This document shows, in pieces, positions 1-6,715 of a stretch of 25,628 nt of DNA (position 1 is its first letter; the number at the start of each line of letters is the position of its first letter). Source of the stretch: Pseudomonadota bacterium. GTDB lineage: Bacteria; Pseudomonadota; Alphaproteobacteria; Micavibrionales; UBA2020. The notes under the pieces were generated by a model. The model was not told the DNA's origin. It ran no database searches and worked only from the letters and a program-made list of their open reading frames with translations. The stretch covers positions 1 to 25,628 of the forward strand of contig JAEXMB010000078.1 of NCBI GenBank assembly GCA_023444705.1, read 5' to 3'. The position numbers were made by a program, and so were the translations under genes.

Positions 1-191
1 CCGCGACCATTCCGGCGTTGTGGGTCGTGGCGTTCCTGCTGTTTCGCTTTTTTGACATCTACAAGCCGTGGCCCGCATCTTATTTCGACAACAAAAAGCG
101 CGGTGGCTGGGACGTCATGCTCGACGATGTGATTGCGGGGCTGTTCGCGCTCTGCGGCGTCGCCTTCCTCGCCCTTCAAATTCCAGTATAG
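1..191 (+). CDS. pgpA: Phosphatidylglycerophosphatase A, C-terminal part (truncated by window start)
   Basis: The gene runs off the left edge. Reading from base 3 gives 62 residues and a TAG stop at 189-191. The visible part has a hydrophobic segment (TIPALWVVAFLLFRFFD), then the PgpA signatures FDIYKPWPA and GGWDVMLDDVIAG, then a second hydrophobic helix to the C-terminus. PgpA is an inner-membrane phosphatase that removes phosphate from phosphatidylglycerophosphate to make phosphatidylglycerol. The acidic VMLDDVIAG motif belongs to its active region. The cinA start follows 14 bases later on the same strand, so the two are probably co-transcribed. The family call is firm, but completeness cannot be judged. 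Confidence 0.92.
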   Translation, partial: ATIPALWVVAFLLFRFFDIYKPWPASYFDNKKRGGWDVMLDDVIAGLFALCGVAFLALQIPV

Positions 192-205
192 ACAGGACCG
201 TTTAC

Positions 206-709
206 ATGTCGATTTTCAGCGCCACGCAAACAGATAACGCCGCCGCCGTCCTGCAGGCCGCGCGCGACAAAAAGCTGATGCTGGCCACGGCGGAATCCTG
301 CACCGGTGGTATCATCGCGGGCTGCCTGACGGAAATTGCCGGATCGTCGGATGTCTTTGACCGCGGTTTCATTACCTATTCCTATGACGCCAAGATCGTC
401 AACCTCGGCGTTTCGCAAGACACCCTGACAACGCACGGCGCGGTGAGCGAGGAAACCGCCTATGAAATGGCCAAGGGCGCGCTGGCGCACAGCAAGGCGC
501 AGATCGCGCTTGCGGTCACCGGCATCGCAGGGCCCGGCGGCGCCACGCCCGACAAGCCGGTTGGCCTTGTCTATATCGGCATCGCCAATGCCAGAACCGG
601 CGAGGTCAAGACCATCAAGAACAACTTTGCCGGCGATCGTGCAGGCGTGCGCACAGCCACGCTCGACAAAGCGCTCGGCCTGCTGGCGCAGGAAATCGCA
701 AAAGCCTGA
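206..709 (+). CDS. cinA: CinA C-terminal domain protein, nicotinamide-nucleotide amidohydrolase
   Basis: A 167-residue stand-alone CinA C-terminal domain (PncC type). It deamidates nicotinamide mononucleotide to nicotinate mononucleotide, salvaging a by-product of pyridine-nucleotide turnover. Visible signatures are AESCTGG at 29-35, with the presumed catalytic Ser31, YSYDAK near 58-63, and TGIAGPGG at 105-112. The length matches single-domain members, and the N-terminal molybdopterin-binding-like domain of longer CinA proteins is absent. I chose the ATG at 206 because AGGA at 194-197 sits 8 bases upstream. The frame stays open back to 68, but that extension would overlap pgpA and adds residues unlike the family. 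It lies directly downstream of pgpA and converges on the unknown gene ending at 719. Confidence 0.93.
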   Translation: MSIFSATQTDNAAAVLQAARDKKLMLATAESCTGGIIAGCLTEIAGSSDVFDRGFITYSYDAKIVNLGVSQDTLTTHGAVSEETAYEMAKGALAHSKAQIALAVTGIAGPGGATPDKPVGLVYIGIANARTGEVKTIKNNFAGDRAGVRTATLDKALGLLAQEIAKA

Positions 710-718
710 TATATGTGA

Positions 719-1318
719 TTAGGGACGCGGCGCGCCAGTATTGCGCACCACCGTTGGCAGCGGCGGCAACTCCTTGCCACCCTTGAGGTGCATCACCAGC
801 CGGTCAGCCGCCGCGCCAAAGAATTCATCCAGCGGGCGGCGCGTGGCGAAATGCGTGGACAGCCCATCGCGTGCATCCAGCACAAAACCGTTATGGCTGA
901 CCTGATTGTCGTTGGCGGCAGCACTGCCGAAATGGCTCGACAGTTTTTCGATCTTCGCAAAGCAATTGGCGGCAAGGTCAACCAGCAGGAAGGCCGATTG
1001 CGCCTCCACCGGCAGAGAGCGCGCATCAAAGCGCCCCTTGCCGATGCCAAGGTCGTCAAGCGTGGCATCGGTGGTGATACCGACCTCGAAAAACGGCGCG
1101 CCGCCGTCAAAGCGGTGCCAGGCCCCCTGTTTTCTTTCTTCATCGCTGAGCTTGAGCGTATAGGCGCGCACATCAAAGCGCAGCGCGTCGACCGCGGCCT
1201 GTGCGTAGCCGTAATCGACCAGAAAATCCTTCATCATCTCAATATACGACAACGCCTCGACGTCTTCTTCCCATGTCAGGGGCATTTCGCTGTAGTTGGA
1301 AAATTCGCTCGTTTTCAT
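719..1318 (-). CDS. Conserved-looking hypothetical protein, 199 aa
   Basis: I do not recognise this protein. It is soluble, with no signal peptide and no membrane segment. The N-terminal third is acidic and rich in aromatic residues (SEMPLTWEEDVEALSYIEMMKDF). The C-terminal part carries an FATRRPLDEFFGAAADRLVMHL segment and a proline-rich tail. The ATG at 1318 is preceded by a GGGGA run and, further up, by a TTGACA-17-CATACT promoter. It converges on cinA with a 9-base gap. Upstream on the same strand, ratA ends 96 bases away, and because a separate promoter lies between them this gene is probably its own unit. Its upstream region shares an 11-base element with three other unknown genes in the window. 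Confidence 0.75.
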   Translation of the reverse strand: MKTSEFSNYSEMPLTWEEDVEALSYIEMMKDFLVDYGYAQAAVDALRFDVRAYTLKLSDEERKQGAWHRFDGGAPFFEVGITTDATLDDLGIGKGRFDARSLPVEAQSAFLLVDLAANCFAKIEKLSSHFGSAAANDNQVSHNGFVLDARDGLSTHFATRRPLDEFFGAAADRLVMHLKGGKELPPLPTVVRNTGAPRP

Positions 1319-1359
1319 GGACAGTCCCCGCCTGTGCGCACAATGTTCAAATCGTACAC

Positions 1360-1388
1360 AGTATGCACTATTTTATATATTATGTCAA
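1360..1388 (-). promoter_or_regulatory. Sigma-70-like promoter for the gene starting at 1318
   Basis: On the minus strand, TTGACA (1383-1388) is followed by a 17-base AT-rich spacer and CATACT (1360-1365). This would give an untranslated leader of about 35 bases. The -35 box is a perfect consensus; the -10 box matches 4 of 6. The first 11 bases, TTGACATAATA, differ by one base from the element seen at 16549 and 22234. Confidence 0.6.
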
Positions 1389-1405
1389 TTAAATGGAAAT
1401 TTAAT
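1388..1405. repeat. Inverted repeat adjoining the -35 box (possible operator)
   Basis: ATTAAAT (1388-1394), four bases, then ATTTAAT (1399-1405) form a perfect 7-base inverted repeat. It abuts the upstream edge of the TTGACA box of the gene starting at 1318. The position suits a regulator site, but AT-rich DNA makes such repeats by chance fairly often. Confidence 0.35.
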
Positions 1406-1414
1406 CTATATTAA

Positions 1415-1846
1415 TCAACTATATAGGTCTTTTGCACGTTGTTCGAAAGCTTCGATCATCTTCACAAGCGCCTTTTGGAAGAACTGCTCGACCAGACTTT
1501 CGAACAGCTTGCTGCTGAGCGAAAAGTCCACATAGAAATCAACCTCGCAACGGTCCTTGCCAAGGTCGGTAAACACCCATTTGTTGTGCAGGTGGCGCAT
1601 GGGGCCCTTGAGGTATTCAACCTCGATCGCATTGGGGCGGATCATATGCACGCGGCTGGAAAATACCTCGCGGAACATCTTGTAGCCGACGATGACGTCA
1701 GCTTCGAGGTAATGCTCCTTGCGCATATTGACGCGCGCGCCAAGGCACCACGGCAGAAACTGCGGATATTTTTCAATATCCATGACAAGGTCGAACAGCT
1801 GTCCGGCCGTGTAAGGCAGAATGCGGGTTTCCTTGTGGGAAGGCAT
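1415..1846 (-). CDS. ratA: RatA/Coq10-type START-domain protein
   Basis: A 143-residue single-domain protein of the Coq10/RatA branch of the START (SRPBCC) superfamily. The N-terminus shows the family pattern: LPYTAGQLFDLVMDIEKYPQF, then PWC at about 33-35. It continues through EADVIVGYKMFREVF and ends in the long C-terminal helix around FFQKALVKMIEAFEQRA. Relatives bind a hydrophobic ligand. In mitochondria Coq10 assists ubiquinone function in respiration, and E. coli RatA has been described as inhibiting ribosome subunit joining. The quinone-related role seems likelier in this setting. The ATG follows the lipA TAA directly (TAAATG), so the two are translationally coupled, a common pairing in alphaproteobacteria. 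No adjacent ratB-like partner is seen. Confidence 0.88.
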   Translation of the reverse strand: MPSHKETRILPYTAGQLFDLVMDIEKYPQFLPWCLGARVNMRKEHYLEADVIVGYKMFREVFSSRVHMIRPNAIEVEYLKGPMRHLHNKWVFTDLGKDRCEVDFYVDFSLSSKLFESLVEQFFQKALVKMIEAFEQRAKDLYS

Positions 1847-2830
1847 TTATTTCGCGGCCAGTTTCGCTTCGCGCGCGGCGCGCAACTTTTCGAAATCGGC
1901 ATCCGCGTGATATGACGAGCGCGTCAGCGGCGACGCCGACACCATCAGGAAACCCTTGGCACGCGCGATGCTTTCGTAGGACTTGAACTCCTCCGGCGTG
2001 ACATAGCGGTCAAGCGCCGCATGCTTGGGCGTGGGCTGCAGATACTGGCCGATGGTCAGAAAATCAACGTCGGCTGCGCGCAGGTCGTCCATAACCTGCA
2101 TGATTTCTGTCTTGCTTTCGCCAAGGCCGACCATGATGCCGGATTTGGTGAAGATCGACGGATCGTGCTTTTTGATGTCCGCCAGCAAAGCCAGCGAGGT
2201 GAAATAGCGCGAACCCGGACGGATCGTCGGGTACAGGCGCGGCACGGTTTCAAGGTTATGGTTGAACACATCCGGGCGCGCCTTGGCGATCGCCTCGGTT
2301 GCTCCCGGTTTGTCCTTGAAATCGGGCGTAAGGATTTCAATCGTCGTGCCCGGTGACAGGCGGCGGATCTCGCTGATGGTTTTAACGAATTGCTCGGCAC
2401 CGCCGTCTTCAAGATCGTCACGATCGACCGAGGTGACGACAACGTGTTTAAGACCCAGTTTTTGCACGCCGATGGCGACACGCGCAGCTTCGAACGGATC
2501 AAGCTTGTCGGGTATACCCGTGGCGACGTTGCAGAACGAGCATGCACGCGTGCAGGTCGCGCCTAAAATCATAAAGGTCGCGTGTTTTTGCTTCCAGCAC
2601 TCGCCGATGTTGGGGCATGCCGCTTCCTCGCACACGGTGGCAAGGTTGAGCTGGCGCATGATCTTGCCCGTTTCATGGTATTCGGGCGATGTCGGCGCCT
2701 TGACGCGGATCCACTCCGGCTTGCGCAGGATGACGCTGTCGGGACGATTGCGTTTTTCAGGGTGGCGGTGTTCGGATTTTTTCTTTTCCGTGACTGCCGG
2801 CGATGTGTCGTCGTTGTGTTCCATGCGCAT
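1847..2830 (-). CDS. lipA: Lipoyl synthase
   Basis: A 327-residue radical-SAM enzyme that inserts two sulfurs into octanoyl groups on lipoyl domains, completing the cofactor needed by the PDH complex encoded nearby. The auxiliary iron-sulfur cluster motif CEEAACPNIGEC gives Cys67, Cys72 and Cys78. The radical-SAM motif CTRACSFC gives Cys93, Cys97 and Cys100. The C-terminal RSSYHAD at about 304-310 carries the serine ligand of the auxiliary cluster. The Lys/Glu/His-rich first 30 residues are a variable leader. I chose the ATG at 2830, with AGGG 7 bases upstream; the ATG at 2824 is an alternative. No lipB is in the window. The gene is divergent from 2973 across a 142-base AT-rich region and is coupled to ratA downstream. 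Confidence 0.97.
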   Translation of the reverse strand: MRMEHNDDTSPAVTEKKKSEHRHPEKRNRPDSVILRKPEWIRVKAPTSPEYHETGKIMRQLNLATVCEEAACPNIGECWKQKHATFMILGATCTRACSFCNVATGIPDKLDPFEAARVAIGVQKLGLKHVVVTSVDRDDLEDGGAEQFVKTISEIRRLSPGTTIEILTPDFKDKPGATEAIAKARPDVFNHNLETVPRLYPTIRPGSRYFTSLALLADIKKHDPSIFTKSGIMVGLGESKTEIMQVMDDLRAADVDFLTIGQYLQPTPKHAALDRYVTPEEFKSYESIARAKGFLMVSASPLTRSSYHADADFEKLRAAREAKLAAK

Positions 2831-2904
2831 AATCTAACCCTGCACGCGAAAACAGCAACAGCCTTGCATAAAAATTATAAATAACTGAATTCAATGCGCT
2901 TTTT

Positions 2905-2926
2905 GTATTTAACATATTATAAATAC
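2905..2926. repeat. Inverted repeat over the putative -35 region (possible operator)
   Basis: GTATTTA (2905-2911) and TAAATAC (2920-2926) are perfect 7-base arms separated by 8 bases. They lie in the lipA/2973 divergent region and overlap the TTAACATATTA element at 2909-2919. This could be a regulator site or a chance product of AT-rich sequence. Confidence 0.35.
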
Positions 2927-2940
2927 CTTGCTTTTATAAT
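2909..2940 (+). promoter_or_regulatory. Putative promoter for the 2973-3921 gene pair
   Basis: TTAACA (2909-2914) and a perfect TATAAT (2935-2940) face the gene pair. The 20-base spacing is longer than ideal, so the true -35 box is uncertain. Transcription would begin near 2947, leaving a leader of about 26 bases with the ribosome site AAAGGA. The 11 bases TTAACATATTA differ by one from the shared element. Confidence 0.45.
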
Positions 2941-2972
2941 GGTGGCAAAGCGTGACTCGAAAAGGAATTGCC

Positions 2973-3353
2973 ATGACCGACCATCACAAAAAGATCGATG
3001 TAATCATTACTGCCGAGCCTGCTCCGCAAAAACCCGGCCTTTCAGCCGCCATGCAACGTGCGGCCAGGGCGCAACAGGTCGTCGTCGGCGCGCAGGCTTT
3101 CGATGCGCAGGGCCATATCAGCCCCGATGCACTTGATGTTATCAGTACGGTGATGAGCCGCGGCGGCACTGTGGTCGTCGACCTGCCTGCGGCCGCCCGT
3201 CAGGCTGATACCTTCAATGCCTTTGCCAGTGCCGTGCTGAACAGTGCCGATGCCAAGGCGGGTCACCGCAATACCGGCCAGATGTTGTTCGCAGGCGCGG
3301 TTGACGCCCCTCTTGTCGCAACAGCCAAGCCGCCTGCCCCGCGTCGCCATTGA
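2973..3353 (+). CDS. Hypothetical protein, 126 aa
   Basis: I do not recognise this protein. The ATG at 2973 follows AAAAGGAATTGCC, a good ribosome site. An in-frame GTG at 2952 is less likely because it lacks one. The product is cytosolic, alanine-rich and without cysteine. A basic start (TDHHKKIDVIIT) leads into a middle of alternating strands and helices (QVVVGAQAFDAQGHISPDALDVI, then GGTVVVDLPAAARQADTFNAF) and a proline/arginine tail ending PPAPRRH. The next gene starts one base after the stop (TGA t ATG), so the two are translationally coupled and probably act together. No enzyme motif is visible. Confidence 0.7.
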   Translation: MTDHHKKIDVIITAEPAPQKPGLSAAMQRAARAQQVVVGAQAFDAQGHISPDALDVISTVMSRGGTVVVDLPAAARQADTFNAFASAVLNSADAKAGHRNTGQMLFAGAVDAPLVATAKPPAPRRH

Positions 3354-3354
3354 T

Positions 3355-3921
3355 ATGAAATTGCCCCGCGCCCTTAAGAGCATTTTTAATGCCGTCGCCG
3401 CGCAAATACCGGTGATCGGCCCGCATGCGGGTATAGAACCGGCACTGTTGCTTTCCGGGCATAAACGTCTGGGATGGATTCCCGCCCTCACCGATCCGGA
3501 GGTGATTGAACGTATTCGCGGAGAAGCACGCCGCGAATACGACATCCAGAAAGAACTCGACGATGCCGTCGCGGCGGGCAAGTTGAAATCCCTTGATGTC
3601 GTATATAAGCAGCAGGGCAATTTCCTCGGCGGCACCGTGCGCCATTATTGCCAGCCGCAATTCGAGGAAGAAATGCGCCTGATCGCGCGCATCAATGAAA
3701 AACTTTTCAACCGCGAACAGCCGGATGAAAAGCTTGGAAAAAGTTTTGGTGATTACCTCGGCTACCGCAAGCGCGACCAGTTGCTGTGGAAGATTTTACC
3801 GGATTTACCACGCCCCGTGCAGGATGCTATTTATGCGCTTAACCGCACCGTTGCCCAGCCCGCCTACCAGCAACATATGTTGCACAAGGCCGGACGGCCG
3901 GATTTCAAGCCAATAACCTAA
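3355..3921 (+). CDS. Hypothetical protein, 188 aa
   Basis: I do not recognise this protein. The ATG at 3355 is one base past the stop of the preceding gene, and the MKLPRALKSIF start reads as a natural basic amphipathic N-terminus. The frame is open back to 3244, but that extension would overlap the upstream gene. The N-terminal 35 residues are mildly hydrophobic (FNAVAAQIPVIGP). The rest is charged and helical, with EVIERIRGEARREYDIQKELDDAV and FEEEMRLIARINEKLF, then a basic/aromatic patch (GDYLGYRKRDQLLWK). There is no signal peptide and no catalytic motif. Its stop overlaps the stop of the convergent gene by four bases (CTAA). Confidence 0.72.
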   Translation: MKLPRALKSIFNAVAAQIPVIGPHAGIEPALLLSGHKRLGWIPALTDPEVIERIRGEARREYDIQKELDDAVAAGKLKSLDVVYKQQGNFLGGTVRHYCQPQFEEEMRLIARINEKLFNREQPDEKLGKSFGDYLGYRKRDQLLWKILPDLPRPVQDAIYALNRTVAQPAYQQHMLHKAGRPDFKPIT

Positions 3922-4721
3922 ACCGATGGACGTTGCTGCTTGGCCAGCAAGCTGTCGTAAGCACGCGCCTTTTCGCCCGCGACCTTGCCTTTGGCGTTGT
4001 CGCCTTCCCATTTGTTGTCGACCAGCGGGCGGTAATCATTCCATCCGGCGACCAGCTTGCCCTCGGCCACGAATTGCGCGCAACGCTCCAGGAACAGCGG
4101 ACCTTTGGCGCGGCTGCGCGCGGCGGCGTTAAAGGCGCTGCGCAGCGGCTTGAAATGCCTGCCCTGCAGGCCAAGGTTCACGGGACGGATATCATCCGAC
4201 AACATTTTGACGGCACGGCGGTCGACCACCACGGGGATGCCCTCGGGGAACTCCGCGTTGCCGACTGGCAAGCGGCCCATATTGCGCAGGCCCGTATCCC
4301 AGAAGTTGATCCCCTCGTCCTTTAGCGCCGCCTTGACGAAATGATAGTTGGCCTTGTCGTCTTCAAAGCGACATGCCGGGCAGATTTCAACCACCGCGTC
4401 GCCCGCATCAAACGTGCCAAGGGGTTGCAATACCCACTGGCTGGGGCGCACTGGATTTTCTTCCTTGAATTCGATGCGGATCACAAGGCCGTAAGCATTG
4501 CTGAAAATCAAAATGCCGTCGGCACCGGGCATGCAGTGGTCGGTTGTTTGCGGCACCGGCAGGCCAAGGCGCACAAATGCGTCCGTAATGCCTTGCCGCG
4601 TGCTTTCGTCAGGGAAATACAGCGCCAGCGTATCGGCAAAGCTTTGCGGGCCCTCTGACTGTATCTTGTCAATGAAGGCATTGCGGATCGCAACGAAGGC
4701 TTTGCGCTGTTTCTTGTCCAT
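3918..4721 (-). CDS. Hypothetical protein, 267 aa
   Basis: I do not recognise this protein. It is soluble and of mixed composition. The start is basic (MDKKQRKAFVAIRNAFIDKI). The middle has a hydrophobic/acidic strand pattern (GILIFSNAYGLVIRIEFKEENP) and an ICPAC pair of cysteines near residues 113-117, in VEICPACRFEDD. The C-terminal third is Lys/Arg-rich with GPLFLERCAQFVAEGKLVAGWNDYRPL. The CxxC-like pair could bind metal, but a single CPAC motif is weak evidence. It lies 59 bases downstream of the SRPBCC gene on the same strand, so it may be read through from the PDH operon. No clear ribosome site precedes the ATG. Its stop overlaps the convergent gene. Confidence 0.72.
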   Translation of the reverse strand: MDKKQRKAFVAIRNAFIDKIQSEGPQSFADTLALYFPDESTRQGITDAFVRLGLPVPQTTDHCMPGADGILIFSNAYGLVIRIEFKEENPVRPSQWVLQPLGTFDAGDAVVEICPACRFEDDKANYHFVKAALKDEGINFWDTGLRNMGRLPVGNAEFPEGIPVVVDRRAVKMLSDDIRPVNLGLQGRHFKPLRSAFNAAARSRAKGPLFLERCAQFVAEGKLVAGWNDYRPLVDNKWEGDNAKGKVAGEKARAYDSLLAKQQRPSV

Positions 4722-4780
4722 GCGCGCGACATTAGCGCATGGACTACGTTAAATCAAGAAGGCCTAAGGTACTGAAATAA

Positions 4781-5302
4781 CTAATTTTCGGCTAGTGATT
4801 TCAGGCTTGCAAGCCCGCGTTCGAAATCCTGCCCGACCATCTTTTCGCAATTGATGAAGACATTCATCACCTTGCCGATGATGTTCTGCTTGCCCTGCAT
4901 CGTCCACAACACTTCAGTACCGCCATCGACGGCTTCCAGCTCATAGACCACTTCATTGCTGGCCTTGAACGGGCGCAGCATGTTCAGGCGCAAGACGATG
5001 CGGCTGTTGGGGGCACTTTCGACAATCTCGATATCGCCCGCGCCGACCTTGTTGTTACCCGCCCACGTATACTTTGCGCCGACGCCGCTTTCAGGGCCGC
5101 TGAACGTGCGCTTGATCGCCGGATCTTTTTCAAACGGCGACCAGCGGACCGCTTCGCGCGGGCTATTCATGAACGCAAAGATTTTTTCCGGTGTCGCCGC
5201 GATATAACGCATGCGGCCGATGCGAAAAACATCCGGCTGGCGTTCGGCGTAAATGACCAGAACCCCTACTACAAATGTTACCAGCAGTAGAAAGGTTGTC
5301 AT
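4781..5302 (-). CDS. Membrane-anchored SRPBCC (START-like) family protein
   Basis: A 173-residue protein with one N-terminal transmembrane segment (TTFLLLVTFVVGVLVIYA, about residues 2-19). A single SRPBCC/polyketide-cyclase-like domain follows. The domain shows the usual opening IAATPEKIFAFMNSPREAVRWSPFE, a central GVGAKYTWAGN, and the closing helix NCEKMVGQDFERGLASLKSL. Such domains bind lipids or other hydrophobic molecules; the ligand here cannot be read. I chose the ATG at 5302, with AGCAGG 7 bases upstream, over the GTG directly before it. It starts 12 bases after the lpd stop, making it the last gene of the PDH operon, although no PDH-complex role is known for this family. Confidence 0.82.
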   Translation of the reverse strand: MTTFLLLVTFVVGVLVIYAERQPDVFRIGRMRYIAATPEKIFAFMNSPREAVRWSPFEKDPAIKRTFSGPESGVGAKYTWAGNNKVGAGDIEIVESAPNSRIVLRLNMLRPFKASNEVVYELEAVDGGTEVLWTMQGKQNIIGKVMNVFINCEKMVGQDFERGLASLKSLAEN

Positions 5303-5314
5303 CACGATACCTGC

Positions 5315-6715
5315 TTAGAAATGGATGGCGCGGCCATACGCGTCAAGCACTGCTTCGTGCATTGCCTCGCTGATGGTCGGATGCGGGAAGACCGTGTGCA
5401 TCAGCTCGGCCTCGGTGGTTTCAAGCGTCTTGCCGACGACGTAGCCCTGAATCATCTCTGTCACTTCGGCACCGACCATATGCGCGCCCAGCAATTCGCC
5501 GGTTTTGGCATCGAATACGGTCTTGATGAAACCTTCGGGTTCGCCAAGCGCGATTGCCTTGCCGTTGCCGATGAAGGGAAACTTGCCGACCTTGAGCTGA
5601 TAGCCCGCCTCTTTCGCTTTCGCTTCGGTCAGACCGACCGAGGCGATTTGCGGATGGCAATAGGTGCAACCGGGAATGTTTTCTTTCTTCATCGGATGCA
5701 CATCGGGCAGGCCTTTGATCTTCTCCACACAGATAATGCCCTCGTGGCTGGCCTTGTGCGCAAGCCACGGCGCACCGGCGACGTCACCAATGGCGTAAAC
5801 GCCGGGTTCGTCCGTCTGGCACCACTGGTTGGTGACGAGATGCCCGCGATCCAATTTAACCTTGGTATTTTCAAGGCCGAGGTTTTCGGTGTTGGGGGAA
5901 ATACCGACAGCGGAAATCACGCGGTCAACGGTGATCTTTTCAACCTTGCCGCCGACCTCGATATGCGCGGTCACGTTGTTGCCGCCCTTTTCAAGCTTGG
6001 CGACCTTGGCCGAGGTCAAAATCTTCATACCTTGCTTTTCAAATGCCTTTTTGGCGAAGGCAGACACTTCGGCATCCTCGACCGGCACGATACGGTCCAT
6101 CACCTCGGCGATGGTGACCTCTGCCCCCATGCTGCGATAGAAGCTCGCGAATTCGACGCCAATCGCGCCCGAGCCGACAACCAGCACCGATTTCGGCATT
6201 TCTTTGGGGGTCATCGCCTCGCGATAGGACCATACCAGCTTGCCGTCGGGCTCCAGCCCCGGCAACTGGCGTGCGCGCGCGCCCGTGGCGATAATGATGT
6301 GCTTGGCATTGACCGTGGCCACAGATTTGCCGTCTTTGCTGACATCAACCGCGCCTTTGCCCTTGAGCATGGCGGAGCCCTCGATCACGGTAACCTTGTT
6401 TTTCTTCAGCAGGTGCTTGATGCCGCCCGAAAGCTGGGCTGCAACTTTACGCGAACGCTCGACGACCTTGGTGAAATCAAAGCTGACTTTTTCAACCTTG
6501 AGGCCGAATTCCTCGGCACGGTGCATCATGTGGTAAAGCTCGGATGATCTCAGCAAAGCCTTGGTCGGGATGCAGCCCCAGTTGAGGCAGATGCCGCCAA
6601 GCTCCGCACGCTCGATCACGCAGGTGTTAAAACCAAGCTGTGCCGCGCGGATCGCCGCCACATAACCGCCGGGGCCGCCGCCGATGACGGCGATGTCAAA
6701 AGATTGTGCAGACAT
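5315..6715 (-). CDS. lpdA: Dihydrolipoyl dehydrogenase (E3)
   Basis: A 466-residue flavoprotein disulfide reductase that reoxidises the dihydrolipoyl arms of the PDH complex and passes electrons to NAD+. The FAD-binding GGGPGGYVAAIRAA lies at 12-25. The redox-active disulfide GGICLNWGCIP gives Cys43 and Cys48. The NAD-binding GSGAIGVEFAS lies at 181-191. The C-terminal FPHPTISE gives the catalytic pair His445 and Glu450. The length is normal for the family. Its ATG shares a base with the pdhC stop (TAATG), so it is translationally coupled to the E2 gene. This marks it as the PDH-dedicated E3, though it may also serve other 2-oxoacid dehydrogenases. Confidence 0.98.
   Translation of the reverse strand: MSAQSFDIAVIGGGPGGYVAAIRAAQLGFNTCVIERAELGGICLNWGCIPTKALLRSSELYHMMHRAEEFGLKVEKVSFDFTKVVERSRKVAAQLSGGIKHLLKKNKVTVIEGSAMLKGKGAVDVSKDGKSVATVNAKHIIIATGARARQLPGLEPDGKLVWSYREAMTPKEMPKSVLVVGSGAIGVEFASFYRSMGAEVTIAEVMDRIVPVEDAEVSAFAKKAFEKQGMKILTSAKVAKLEKGGNNVTAHIEVGGKVEKITVDRVISAVGISPNTENLGLENTKVKLDRGHLVTNQWCQTDEPGVYAIGDVAGAPWLAHKASHEGIICVEKIKGLPDVHPMKKENIPGCTYCHPQIASVGLTEAKAKEAGYQLKVGKFPFIGNGKAIALGEPEGFIKTVFDAKTGELLGAHMVGAEVTEMIQGYVVGKTLETTEAELMHTVFPHPTISEAMHEAVLDAYGRAIHF

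Noticed and set aside
68..205. N-terminal extension of cinA by 46 residues
   Set aside because: It lies inside pgpA in another frame. The ATG at 206 has a good ribosome site and gives the normal family length.
1415..1846. Reading ratA as the toxin of a toxin-antitoxin system
   Set aside because: No adjacent antitoxin-like gene exists, and coupling to lipA suggests a housekeeping, Coq10-like role.
3301..3360. Possible frameshift fusing the 126-aa and 188-aa genes into one
   Set aside because: The downstream gene has its own ATG one base after a clean stop, and both N-termini look natural. This is ordinary translational coupling.
5321..6547. 408-codon open frame on the plus strand opposite lpdA
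   Set aside because: Antisense to a certain dihydrolipoyl dehydrogenase; no domain pattern and no start signal.
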